Of a DNA stretch of 64,000 nt, positions 46,946 to 55,401 are shown piece after piece. The notes below the pieces were generated by a model that saw nothing but the letters and a program-made list of their open reading frames with translations, was not told the DNA's origin and did not search any database. The first letter of the stretch is position 1. Every line of letters begins with the position of its first letter. This stretch comes from Fodinibius sediminis. GTDB taxonomy: Bacteria > Bacteroidota > Rhodothermia > Balneolales > Balneolaceae. The stretch covers positions 109,879-173,878 of the forward strand of contig NZ_FXTH01000012.1 in assembly GCF_900182555.1 (NCBI RefSeq). Reading direction: 5' to 3'. The position numbers and the translations under genes are program-made.

Positions 46946-48133
46946 CTATTTCTTCTGCAGCCGAACTAATGTGATGGTTGGCGGGGCATCGTAGCGAATA
47001 GGGCCAAGCGTAAAACCAAGGCCGTTATTTACGACGACAGGCAATGCATCCTCCCAGTACAGTCCGCTCACATACTTTGTTTCACGCTCGGAAGCAGAAA
47101 AATTCATCCCCAGAAAGGGCACCCGTATTTGTCCCCCGTGGGTGTGTCCGGCCAGCATAATATCATAATCATGACCTTTAGCGCCGGCAATAAGGTGATC
47201 GGCCACCTGGTGGGAGGCTGCTATTTTCAATGATGCCTTTTTGCCATCCTGAAAAAGCGAGTCAACAACGGCCGCAGATGAACGTTTGCTGTACACCTGG
47301 GTTATGCCGCTGATAACTGCAGAAGCCGTGCCTCCACCAATCGGGATCACCTTGTTTTCATCGCGAAGCAGCCTGATGCCGTTCTGATGCAAGGCTTTTT
47401 CCACTTCAGCAGTACCGGCCCAGTAATCGTGATCTCCCACCACGGCAAAAACGCCGTATCCTGCTTTCGCCTTGCCCAGCTCGCGGGCCGACATCTCAAT
47501 GAAATCCGTTCCGTATGAAATAAGGTCGCCGGTGAAAATGATGAGATCGGGATGCTGCTGGTTCAACTGTTTGATATAGCTGGCAATATCCTGCTGGCCC
47601 GTGTACTCATCACCCTGGATATCCGATATGTGGGCGATGGTAAAGCCTTGCAGCGACACGGGCAGATCATCAACCGGAAGCGTTATCTCCTCGACCACGA
47701 CATGTGTGGTATCCCGGTATGTCTTCCAGCCGGTATAGCAAAACACCAGAACAAACAGCAGCAGGAGAACACGCGAATGGATGTGCTCAACCTGCTTTTT
47801 ACGGCCTGCAAACAAGCGGATCAGCGATTTTAGGCCATCGGAAACCAGCACCCAGGTTGCCAGCTGAAAAACAAAGACCAGACCGCCCCAAAACCAGTAC
47901 GTCAATACCTTGGGATATTTAAGTACATCGATACCGCCCGAAATGTAAAAATCCATGCTGGCGATAAAGGGGAAAAGGTAGAAAGAACACAAGACGATCG
48001 GCAGAACAAACCGCCCGCCGCTGGTATCCCCAAAGAGCTTACGGCCTGAAACAAAAAAACGCCACAGCAGGTATAATACGGCTGGCATCATGAGCAGGGA
48101 CACCCAGAGAGTCATTCGTAGAAGCCAGGGCAC
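46946..48133 (-). CDS. Membrane calcineurin-like phosphoesterase with altered metal ligands
   Basis: The 395-residue protein has four N-terminal membrane helices (about 8-30, 43-62, 78-98, 120-138) and a C-terminal metallophosphoesterase domain like YkuE-type lipid phosphoesterases. GDLISYGTD and AGHTHGGQIRVPF are normal. The first motif reads SDIQ instead of DxH (171-173), and GNHD is GDHD (233-236). The site could bind metal differently or be less active. It starts with GTG at 48133; an ATG 18 bp inside is possible. It is divergent from the ECF sigma gene. Confidence 0.82.
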   Translation of the reverse strand: MPWLLRMTLWVSLLMMPAVLYLLWRFFVSGRKLFGDTSGGRFVLPIVLCSFYLFPFIASMDFYISGGIDVLKYPKVLTYWFWGGLVFVFQLATWVLVSDGLKSLIRLFAGRKKQVEHIHSRVLLLLFVLVFCYTGWKTYRDTTHVVVEEITLPVDDLPVSLQGFTIAHISDIQGDEYTGQQDIASYIKQLNQQHPDLIIFTGDLISYGTDFIEMSARELGKAKAGYGVFAVVGDHDYWAGTAEVEKALHQNGIRLLRDENKVIPIGGGTASAVISGITQVYSKRSSAAVVDSLFQDGKKASLKIAASHQVADHLIAGAKGHDYDIMLAGHTHGGQIRVPFLGMNFSASERETKYVSGLYWEDALPVVVNNGLGFTLGPIRYDAPPTITLVRLQKK

Positions 48134-48188
48134 AATTCAAATAAGTTATAGGTTCTTCTTATATTTCAATTTATTTTAATGACGTTAG

Positions 48189-48229
48189 CCTAATGGAATT
48201 TTAGGATTTGACCAAATTTATTTTGTCAA
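48189..48229. promoter_or_regulatory. Two inverted repeats in the divergent phosphoesterase/sigma-factor region
   Basis: CCTAA (48189-48193) with TTAGG (48201-48205), and TTGAC (48208-48212) with GTCAA (48225-48229), follow each other closely. They are short but adjacent. No sigma-70 -10 box with correct spacing follows TTGACC. They may be sites for ECF self-regulation or for another regulator. Confidence 0.3.
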
Positions 48230-48317
48230 TACCAATCTATTGCGCCATTTATTGCGTAATAATCAATAGAATATCAACGTGATCATATTCAGCCTGCTTG
48301 CGACCATCGGAAAAGTA

Positions 48318-48890
48318 ATGCACGGTGATTCCGATGATGAAATTGAATTGATGAAACGCATTCAGGCAGGCCATGAAGATGCACTAGAAGAGCTCTATGA
48401 GCTATACAAGCGCCTGCTGTTCGGAATGATCTTATCCATCGTCAAGAAAAAAGAGGTAGCCGAAGATGTACTCCAGGAAGTATTTATAACGGTCTGGGAC
48501 AAAGCCGGCTCCTTTGATAAAGACCGGGGTAATGTATACAGCTGGATCCTCACCCTGGCGCGTAACAAGGCCATCGACCGCATCCGGTCCAAAAGCTATA
48601 AAAGCCAGGAAAAAGCGTCCGTAAGCATTCATGATCCTTTTTTCACATTGGAAGGCGACAAATTTGATCCCCTTGAGACGACGATCTTCTCAAACCGCGC
48701 CGAACTGGTCAAAAGGGCGCTGCAAGAAATTCCGGAAGCCCAGCGCCGGGTTATTCATATTGCCTATTACCGGGGACTGACCCAGTCGGAGATAGCAAAT
48801 CACTTGGATATCCCACTTGGAACCGTCAAGACGCGTACCCGGCAGGGCATGATTAAACTACAACGTATTTTAGGAGATTACATCAACTGA
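48318..48890 (+). CDS. ECF sigma factor (SigK/RpoE-like)
   Basis: This sigma factor of about 190 residues has region 2 (LEELYELYKRLLFGMILSIVKKKEVAEDVLQ and VYSWILTLARNKAIDRIRS) and region 4 with the helix-turn-helix LTQSEIANHLDIPLGTVKTRTRQGMIKL. The ATG at 48318 is chosen over a GTG at 48279, because region 2 begins soon after it. Its stop overlaps the anti-sigma start (TGATG). This arrangement with an RskA-type partner is classic for ECF sigma factors held at the membrane. Confidence 0.93.
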   Translation: MHGDSDDEIELMKRIQAGHEDALEELYELYKRLLFGMILSIVKKKEVAEDVLQEVFITVWDKAGSFDKDRGNVYSWILTLARNKAIDRIRSKSYKSQEKASVSIHDPFFTLEGDKFDPLETTIFSNRAELVKRALQEIPEAQRRVIHIAYYRGLTQSEIANHLDIPLGTVKTRTRQGMIKLQRILGDYIN

Positions 48891-49759
48891 TGGCGAACGA
48901 AGAACCACATAACGAGAAGTTTGAAGAATTGTGTGCCGGATATGTGCTGAATGCGCTTGATGAAGATGAGCGCAAGGAGTTCGAGGAGATGCTGGCAGAG
49001 GCCACTGAAGAACAGCGGAAGCTGTACCGCGACCTATGGTCGACGGCCCATCAATTAGCTTTCACAGTCGAAGAGCACGAGCCCCCGGAATCGCTAAAAA
49101 AACGACTGATGGACCGGATACAGATGCGCGGCCAGGAAGACGAAGCGAAAGAAGCCTCATCTGTGGCCAGTGCTGTCGGTGAAACGGAAATAGAAGAGGA
49201 CGAGCGCTCCTTCAGCTGGGCAAGTTTCTCTGCTGCGGCGGCCTTTGCCTTGCTCATCGTAAGCCTGAGCCTCCTCTTTTATTCTTTCAACCTGAGCTCA
49301 CAAATTAATAACAAGGAATCAGTCATTGCCGATCAGGAGGTCAAAATCACTGAACTTGAAGATGAGCTTCAGCGCAAAGAAGAAATGCTGGCCATACTGG
49401 AATCCCGGGATGTAGACATGGTCCTGATGTCCGGGCTGGAAATAAACCCCAACGGTTTCGGGAAGGTCATATGGGATACGGAAAATCAGCAGGCACTGCT
49501 TCAGGTATCCAACCTGCCTCCCATACCCACAGATAAGGATTACCAGCTTTGGCTGATTCGTAATAATGAACCGGTGAGCGCCGGCGTATTTGCTGTCAAC
49601 GACAGCAGCGACACCTTCTTTAAAATTGAAGAGATGGTCCAGGCCGACTCACAGTCAGCCAATGCCTTTGCCATCACCATGGAGCCCAAAGGCGGTATGC
49701 CACAGCCCACCGGCGACATGTACCTGCTCGGCAACATGGATACCAGCGAGGAAGAGTAG
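48890..49759 (+). CDS. RskA-type membrane anti-sigma factor
   Basis: The 289-residue partner of the ECF sigma factor has an N-terminal cytoplasmic sigma-binding part (LCAGYVLNALDEDERKEFEEM) without the HxxxCxxC zinc motif. One membrane helix follows (about 108-130), then a coiled coil, and a C-terminal extracytoplasmic RskA domain with LLQVSNLPPIPTDKDYQLWLIRNNEPVSAGVF. It should be released by membrane proteolysis when stress is sensed. The signal is unknown. Confidence 0.9.
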   Translation: MANEEPHNEKFEELCAGYVLNALDEDERKEFEEMLAEATEEQRKLYRDLWSTAHQLAFTVEEHEPPESLKKRLMDRIQMRGQEDEAKEASSVASAVGETEIEEDERSFSWASFSAAAAFALLIVSLSLLFYSFNLSSQINNKESVIADQEVKITELEDELQRKEEMLAILESRDVDMVLMSGLEINPNGFGKVIWDTENQQALLQVSNLPPIPTDKDYQLWLIRNNEPVSAGVFAVNDSSDTFFKIEEMVQADSQSANAFAITMEPKGGMPQPTGDMYLLGNMDTSEEE

Positions 49760-49775
49760 CTTCGGACCGAAGGTG

Positions 49776-50528
49776 CTACCGGTTGTTCATTTTCTGAAAG
49801 AGGTATTCCTGCATACTCAGCACCCTGATACCTGAGGGCACCTGCACCTTTGAAGCGGCAATGGGTGCTTCTTCAATATCCGTCACTTCCAGAGCCGAAG
49901 TAAGGGTTCCCTCCTTATAGGCTTCAAGTCTGAGGGGGAAATAATGCTCCTTGAAGATCAAATCCATCGGAAAATCGTCACTGACGAGGGCCTCGGTGCT
50001 GCTTCCCCACGGTTCAGCCAGCATTCCCCAGTTCACTTCAATCTCCTTGGTCATCCACACTTCCGAATAATTGCCCTCCGGATTCGACTCATCTCTGAAA
50101 ACAAATTTTTCACTCTGATATCCCTTGATGGTCTGAGTTTCGCCCGTCCGGATCTGCTCTACGTCATACTCCCTCTCAACGGGCTGACCGTTCGTACCTC
50201 CTCCAAACATATTCATCAGGGAAGTGATATCGGTCTTGGCAATCTTAAGAGCATCATTGCCGCCTGTTAGAAACACAAAATCCTGAGAATCAAGACGAAC
50301 CAGTACCCCTTCTGTCTTCAGTGACTCCATGAAATTGTACTTTTTCTCTCCCTGCAGCAAAATCCGATCCGGCGTGATGAAGAGTTTAAACATATCACTT
50401 TTTTCTTCATCCCCCTCGGTATAGTCATAGCTCTGGTAGGTTATTTCCCCTTCAAACTGAGCCGCGGCCGGCTGGGTGAAACAAGCGGCCATAAGCATGG
50501 CAGAAAGATAATAAGTTGCTTTTTTCAT
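49776..50528 (-). CDS. Secreted DUF4412-like protein
   Basis: This protein of about 250 residues has a clear signal peptide (cleavage near AAAQ) and then FEGEITYQSYDYTEGDEEKSDMFKLFITPDRILLQGEK, which resembles the DUF4412 family of periplasmic beta-rich proteins. The later region has IKGYQSEKFVFRDE and EVWMTKEIEVNWG. Function unknown. The ATG at 50528 is chosen because it places the signal peptide at the N-terminus; the longer form from 50588 is unlikely. It converges on the anti-sigma gene with a 16-bp gap. Confidence 0.75.
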   Translation of the reverse strand: MKKATYYLSAMLMAACFTQPAAAQFEGEITYQSYDYTEGDEEKSDMFKLFITPDRILLQGEKKYNFMESLKTEGVLVRLDSQDFVFLTGGNDALKIAKTDITSLMNMFGGGTNGQPVEREYDVEQIRTGETQTIKGYQSEKFVFRDESNPEGNYSEVWMTKEIEVNWGMLAEPWGSSTEALVSDDFPMDLIFKEHYFPLRLEAYKEGTLTSALEVTDIEEAPIAASKVQVPSGIRVLSMQEYLFQKMNNR

Positions 50529-50600
50529 AACAGGAATCTTAAAAATTAAAATTTCACAGAGCCATTTTCCGGGTGCGACGGTCGTCAAAAACGGGCAGTT

Positions 50601-50640
50601 AACAAAAACAGCCTGTCCAATAGCTTATTGAACAGGCTGG
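50601..50640 (-). terminator. Rho-independent terminator of mnmA
   Basis: On the minus strand CAGCCTGT (50639-50632) pairs with ACAGGCTG (50616-50609), with a further five pairs inside after one mismatch, followed by TTTTTGTT. It begins 24 bp after the mnmA stop. This is the best terminator in the window. Confidence 0.8.
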
Positions 50641-50663
50641 TTAACGGCTGTATTCAGTTAAAA

Positions 50664-51794
50664 TTATGCTTGCTGAAGAACTTTCGTATCAACATTAACC
50701 TTGTGGATCCATCCCCCTGCAACCACATCGTTATCTTCGTAACAGACTACCGCTTGTCCCGGAGCAATAGCCTCGCGCCCGGTTGGGAAGGTGACTTCAA
50801 TTTCATCTTCGCCCAGCTGTTTCAGCTGTCCCACAACACCATCATCATTATAGCGGATAGCACCCACAACGTCCATTTCACCGCCGGGCACTTCCCCATA
50901 TTTGCTCAAATTGACATTTTTGGCACGGCAGGTAGTGCTGATCAGGTCCTCTTTTTCGCCGATTGTAATAACATTGGTATCAGGATTGATATCGGTTACA
51001 TACACGCGCTTGCCCAGCGCGAGATCCAGTCCCCGACGCTGTCCAATGGTGTAGAAGGGATACCCTTCGTGTTCACCCACAATATTACCCTCCTGGTCCA
51101 CAAACTTGCCTCCCTTCACACGTTCTTCGAGCCCGTCGACCCGGTCTTTAAGGAAACGCCGGTAATCATCATCCGGCACAAAGCAAATTTCATAGGAATC
51201 CGGTTTGGTGGCCACTTTGTTCAAGCCAAACTCTTCGGCCAGCTTCCGAATCTCCGTTTTCTCAAAATTGCCCAGCGGAAATTTTGTGCGGGCAAGATGC
51301 TTTTGCTCGACTCCCCAAAGGGCATACGACTGGTCTTTTTGGGGATCAAGTCCACGAGAGATCACATAACGCCCGTTCTCTTCGCGCACATTGGCATAAT
51401 GCCCAGTGGCAATAAAGTCGCAGCCCAGGTTATCGGCCCGCCGAAGCAAGGCCGCCCACTTGATATGGGTATTGCATAACACGCAGGGATTGGGTGTTCG
51501 CCCACTCATATAATCGTCGACAAAACGATCAATCACCCAGTCGCCGAACTCCTCCCGGATATCAACAATGAAATGCTTGAATCCATGCTTCACGGCAATC
51601 TGCCGGGCATCGTTCATCGATTCAAGCGTGCAACAGCCGGTTTCTTTATCCGACTTTCCGCCGACACGAGAATAATCCCATGTTTTCATCGTGATGCCTA
51701 TAACATCATATCCTTGTTCCTTGAGCATGACTGCTGCCACGGAAGAATCCACGCCACCGCTCATAGCCACCAATACTCGTCCTTTGCTACTCAT
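50664..51794 (-). CDS. mnmA: tRNA-specific 2-thiouridylase
   Basis: This 376-residue enzyme puts sulfur on U34 of Lys, Glu and Gln tRNAs. It has the PP-loop VLVAMSGGVDSSVAAVML, the catalytic Cys in NPCVLCNTHIKW and its partner in SYEICFVPDDDYRRFL. The C-terminal barrel starts near GQRRGLDLALGKRVYVTD. A TAnnTTTG core (51835-51828, minus strand) lies 33 bp upstream without a -33 partner. Confidence 0.97.
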   Translation of the reverse strand: MSSKGRVLVAMSGGVDSSVAAVMLKEQGYDVIGITMKTWDYSRVGGKSDKETGCCTLESMNDARQIAVKHGFKHFIVDIREEFGDWVIDRFVDDYMSGRTPNPCVLCNTHIKWAALLRRADNLGCDFIATGHYANVREENGRYVISRGLDPQKDQSYALWGVEQKHLARTKFPLGNFEKTEIRKLAEEFGLNKVATKPDSYEICFVPDDDYRRFLKDRVDGLEERVKGGKFVDQEGNIVGEHEGYPFYTIGQRRGLDLALGKRVYVTDINPDTNVITIGEKEDLISTTCRAKNVNLSKYGEVPGGEMDVVGAIRYNDDGVVGQLKQLGEDEIEVTFPTGREAIAPGQAVVCYEDNDVVAGGWIHKVNVDTKVLQQA

Positions 51795-51903
51795 AATATC
51801 TTGGGTTTAGAAATATCTACAGAACATCAAAAATAAGGATTTTTTATGTAAGTCGTGTGAAGTTTGGTTTAAGCCCCCCACGGCCAAAACCGTTACCTCA
51901 AAT

Positions 51904-52401
51904 CTACATATAGAGATAAGGTTTCCAATCCTCTTCTACGCCGCCCAGAATTGACTGCAGAAATGTAATATGAATCGGCCGAAAAGGCTTCCTGTTTAAC
52001 GACATGCCGGCCTCCTCCGGAGTCCGGTTCCCCTTGTCTACATTGCAGGAGTCGCAGGCAGCGACCAAATTCTCCCAACTGTCTCCTCCTCCCCTGCTTC
52101 GGGGCAGCACGTGATCGATGGTTAAATTCCGGGATGAGCCACAGTACTGACAGGTGTTGGCGTCGCGTTTCAAAATGTTGTGGCGGGTAAGTACGATCTT
52201 GTTGTATGGAATATTGATATAGCGCCGCAATCGTATCACGGAAGGATACGAATATTCTTCGGTCACAGTCCGGAGTTTTTTGTCCGGGTAGTCATGCAGC
52301 ATTTCGGCCTTGTCCAGAAATAATAATTTTATGGACCGGTGTACCGAGCATACACTCAGGGGCTGGTAATCCTTATTTAAAACCAGAACATTTGCGTCCA
52401 T
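51904..52401 (-). CDS. HNH endonuclease family protein
   Basis: The 165-residue protein has an N-terminal region of about 75 residues (VLVLNKDYQPLSVCSVHRSI) and then an HNH domain: CQYCGSSRNLTIDHVLPRSRGG and DSWENLVAACDSCNVDKGNRTPEE, with both CxxC zinc pairs. This domain pair is common as a stand-alone chromosomal gene in Bacteroidota. No methylase or phage gene is near, so it is probably not a restriction system. Target unknown. Confidence 0.85.
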   Translation of the reverse strand: MDANVLVLNKDYQPLSVCSVHRSIKLLFLDKAEMLHDYPDKKLRTVTEEYSYPSVIRLRRYINIPYNKIVLTRHNILKRDANTCQYCGSSRNLTIDHVLPRSRGGGDSWENLVAACDSCNVDKGNRTPEEAGMSLNRKPFRPIHITFLQSILGGVEEDWKPYLYM

Positions 52402-52546
52402 GGTATTCTGTCATTTTTTACGGCTCTGCCTGTTCTCAACCAACAACTATTAACCGAAAAAACGGTAACGGACTAATCAACACTAAATTTCATTTAAATG
52501 CAACTCCAATGCCCTCCAGCTTACTCAGCCCCCCTTTTAAGCTGCT

Positions 52547-53671
52547 TCAGAAAAAATAATTTAGAATATCTGTGCTGATATCCGGATTGATAGCCACAGC
52601 CAATGCGATAGACACAGCCAGTCCGAACAGGGCATAGCCGGCATCTTTGCCAACCAGCTTCAGGCTGCTCTTCAATGGCTTTCCTTTGCCACGGGCATCG
52701 GTAAAGCTCATGGCAATCTCTCGGCCCGCCAGTAACCCGATAAATACCCAGGTGGTACTCATGGGAATATTGCTCTGAATTTTAAAGAAGTAGAGGATGA
52801 TGGCATAGACAAAGTCGATAATACTGGCCGACCGGATATCACGTACATCTGATTTTTCCGTCACAACCTTTTGTATGCGGTCGCCGCGCATGTAAAAGAG
52901 AAGTCCCAGTCCCAAAAAAATATAGAGCGCAAATGCGAGAAACTCCCCCCCAGACAAAGAACGTGGCAAATAGACAGCAATGTTGGCCGCATCCTGCATA
53001 ATCCATACCGACCAGAGGGTGCCGCTGGTAATCCACTGAAAAACTGTCCATATCCTGTGAGGCTCCCCGACAAAATACCGCTTGATAATTTTGGAAATCA
53101 CCATCCAGACTACAACTGCAACTACAAAGGCCAGCAGATATCCCGAAAGGCTCTTCACCAGCACTTTACCGATGGCAGAAGCACTTGCCGTAAAACTGCT
53201 CAGGAGCAAAAAAGTGGTTGATACCGGCATCCGCATGCGGGTGAGAATCAACAGAAAAATAGGCGCCGCCACCTGTAAAAAGCTAAATGACTGTGGCGCA
53301 TCCGAGAAGCCTTTGGTCATCAGCCGCTGATTGCTGACATCCCCATCATACATATACCAGCTGTATGAAACCGTAGCCAAAAAAATCCCTCCGATAAACA
53401 GCCACAACACCCACCAGCGCTTATCCTCATTTGAAGCGATAAAGGTACCGATCGTCTGAATGCTGTCATTGGAGATGGCCGAATAGCCAGCCAGGGCGAA
53501 GCCGATCCACCGCGCGATTTCGGCATGGGGAAAGGTAATGCCGGTGATAATGAAAAACAGGCCGATAAGAGCCAGAAAGGTCCGTTCCTTGCGTAGAATC
53601 CGGTAAAATCGGATCGGGATGAAGCTTGATAACGTTGAAGATGCTGAATCTGATTCCCGAGAGTTAGCCAT
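52547..53671 (-). CDS. Divergent PiT-like (inorganic phosphate transporter fold) membrane protein
   Basis: The 374-residue protein has about nine hydrophobic helices and an internal duplication. In the first half GYSAISNDSIQTIGTFI (about 62-78) and MPVSTTFLLLSSF (148-160) mirror the second half's MQDAANIAVYLPRSL (225-239) and IPMSTTWVFIGLLAG (302-316). These correspond to the GANDxANxxGT and PxSTTH signatures of PiT (PF01384) phosphate/sulfate carriers, but the His after STT is lost in both. It may move another ion. It is divergent from gdhA, and no PhoU-like partner is adjacent. Confidence 0.65.
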   Translation of the reverse strand: MANSRESDSASSTLSSFIPIRFYRILRKERTFLALIGLFFIITGITFPHAEIARWIGFALAGYSAISNDSIQTIGTFIASNEDKRWWVLWLFIGGIFLATVSYSWYMYDGDVSNQRLMTKGFSDAPQSFSFLQVAAPIFLLILTRMRMPVSTTFLLLSSFTASASAIGKVLVKSLSGYLLAFVVAVVVWMVISKIIKRYFVGEPHRIWTVFQWITSGTLWSVWIMQDAANIAVYLPRSLSGGEFLAFALYIFLGLGLLFYMRGDRIQKVVTEKSDVRDIRSASIIDFVYAIILYFFKIQSNIPMSTTWVFIGLLAGREIAMSFTDARGKGKPLKSSLKLVGKDAGYALFGLAVSIALAVAINPDISTDILNYFF

Positions 53672-53725
53672 GAACCAAACAATTTGTCACTAAAGGCATG
53701 CTGATCTTTTTGTAATAAATTTTAA

Positions 53726-53755
53726 ATATGCTGAATTCATATGAAAAATGCATAT
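53726..53755. promoter_or_regulatory. Repeated ATATG/CATAT half-sites in the PiT-like/gdhA divergent region
   Basis: ATATG (53726-53730), CATATG (53738-53743) and CATAT (53751-53755) form two overlapping inverted repeats with 7-bp spacers, about 12 bp apart. They lie 55-84 bp from the PiT-like start. A regulator binding two dimers is possible; chance is not excluded in AT-rich DNA. Confidence 0.3.
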
Positions 53756-53860
53756 TAACATAATTAAGAAGTTGACCGGCCTTTCAGCACTGCTGTCCCC
53801 CATGCCCACCGTTCTCTGGTGCCATTTCCCGCAAATCTCCTGATTCTACATGGGTGCTTC

Positions 53861-53891
53861 TTGGCAAGCCGCAAAGGGGGCTGTATCTTTG
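53861..53891 (+). promoter_or_regulatory. Bacteroidota-type promoter candidate for gdhA
   Basis: TATCTTTG (53884-53891) matches TAnnTTTG, with TTGG 19 bp upstream as a partial -33 element. The leader would be about 155 nt, longer than usual in this window. Confidence 0.4.
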
Positions 53892-54050
53892 CTGTGTCAG
53901 ACGGCCCTGTTTCCATCGAACAATGATCAAAAATGAGCTTATATCATCTGCAAAATTTTTATACCTTCTTTAATTCCCCCTTGCAAAGGAACATTCACCG
54001 ACGACTTCCCACATTACAACCTAAACGCTGCAGACCTTGGTATTTGACTT

Positions 54051-55358
54051 ATGCCCTACGATGACAAAATGCACAGCACCGGCTATTACAAAGAGCCGGG
54101 ACCTAAATTAGATGAAGACTCTCCGTTTAAATCGATGATGGAACGTTTCCGTTTTGCAGCGGATATCCTGGAACTGGACGAGGGTGAATTTCAGTATCTG
54201 GCCAGCCCCGTCAAACAGGTTACGGTTTCCATACCAGTAGTTATGGACTCCGGGGATATTCGTGTATTTGAGGGATACCGTGTGATCCATGATAACGTAC
54301 TTGGCCCCTCCAAGGGCGGAATACGCTACGCACCGGATGTCACGCTCGAGGAGGTCAAGGCCCTGGCTTCATGGATGACCTGGAAGTGTGCCATTGTCAA
54401 TGTGCCTTTCGGAGGAGCCAAGGGTGGCGTGCGCTGCAATCCCAAACAGCTTTCCTCCGGGGAGCTTGAGCGTCTTACCCGCCGGTATACCGCCAACATG
54501 CTTGAAGTATTTGGCCCGGACCGCGACATACCGGCTCCCGACATGAATACCGACGAACAGATCATGGCCTGGATTATGGACACCTACAGCATGAACGCCC
54601 ATAAGACCGAGACAGCTGTTGTGACTGGAAAACCTATTATCCTCGGCGGCTCGCACGGACGCAAGGAGGCCACCGGCCGAGGAGTTGTCACGGTGACGCT
54701 TGCTGCCCTCAACAAGGCAGGCCTTGCTCCGAACAAGTCTTCGACGGTTGTCCAGGGCTTTGGCAATGTGGGTTCAATCAGTGCCAAACTGATGTACGAG
54801 CAGGGGTCAAAAGTAATTGCCATCAGTGATGTTTCAGGAGGATACTACAACAAGGACGGCATTGATATCCCGGACGCCATAGCCTACGCTCAACAGAACG
54901 ACAAGTCGCTGGAAGGCTACTCGAAAGCGGAAAAAATCACCAATGAGGAACTGTTACGCCTGGAATGCGATGTGCTCATACCCGCAGCCAAAGAGGATCA
55001 GATAGGGCCGCATAACGCCGGGAATATCAATACCCGCATCATCGTTGAAGGGGCGAACGGACCAATCATGGCCAACGCAGATGCTATTTTAGAAGATAAG
55101 GGCATTATGGTGGTCCCCGACATCCTTGCCAACGCGGGAGGCGTAACGGTTTCCTATTTTGAATGGGTGCAGGATCGACAGGGCTATTTTTGGACTGAAG
55201 AACGAGTAAACCGCCGCCTGAATCGGATGATGCGGGCTGCTTTTGACAATCTCTTCAATGTACGTGAGGAACATGACATCACCCTGCGGCAGGCGGCCTA
55301 TGTCTATGGAATCAATAAAGTTGCTACAACCCTCAAAATGCGGGGCATCTACGCCTGA
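54051..55358 (+). CDS. gdhA: Glutamate dehydrogenase
   Basis: The 435-residue enzyme interconverts glutamate and 2-oxoglutarate plus ammonia. KGGIRYAPDVTLEEVKALASWMTWK and NVPFGGAKGGVRCNP hold the substrate and catalytic lysines. APDMNTDEQIMAW and GGSHGRKEATGRGVV precede the Rossmann domain (VVQGFGNVGSISAKL). Length and motifs fit the hexameric small GDH class with catabolic NAD-type features, although the cofactor is not certain. An ATG 18 bp inside is an alternative start. Confidence 0.95.
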   Translation: MPYDDKMHSTGYYKEPGPKLDEDSPFKSMMERFRFAADILELDEGEFQYLASPVKQVTVSIPVVMDSGDIRVFEGYRVIHDNVLGPSKGGIRYAPDVTLEEVKALASWMTWKCAIVNVPFGGAKGGVRCNPKQLSSGELERLTRRYTANMLEVFGPDRDIPAPDMNTDEQIMAWIMDTYSMNAHKTETAVVTGKPIILGGSHGRKEATGRGVVTVTLAALNKAGLAPNKSSTVVQGFGNVGSISAKLMYEQGSKVIAISDVSGGYYNKDGIDIPDAIAYAQQNDKSLEGYSKAEKITNEELLRLECDVLIPAAKEDQIGPHNAGNINTRIIVEGANGPIMANADAILEDKGIMVVPDILANAGGVTVSYFEWVQDRQGYFWTEERVNRRLNRMMRAAFDNLFNVREEHDITLRQAAYVYGINKVATTLKMRGIYA

Positions 55359-55401
55359 TCCGGCCATCATCGCTAATATCCTTCAGCATAACATTATAAC
55401 A

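Larger units (their letters stand above)
53672..54050. promoter_or_regulatory. 379-bp divergent region between PiT-like gene and gdhA
   Basis: There is no gene. The left third is AT-rich and contains ATATG/CATAT half-sites at 53726-53755. The centre is GC-richer, with a TATCTTTG promoter core for gdhA at 53884. The remaining 160 bp would be the gdhA leader, where I see no strong hairpin. Confidence 0.45.

Noticed and set aside
49759..49776. CTTCGG/CCGAAG hairpin as bidirectional terminator
   Set aside because: The palindrome leaves almost no loop and no U-tract follows on either strand.
51904..52401. HNH gene as part of a restriction or phage-defence system
   Set aside because: No methyltransferase, helicase or integrase is near, and this HNH type is a common single chromosomal gene.
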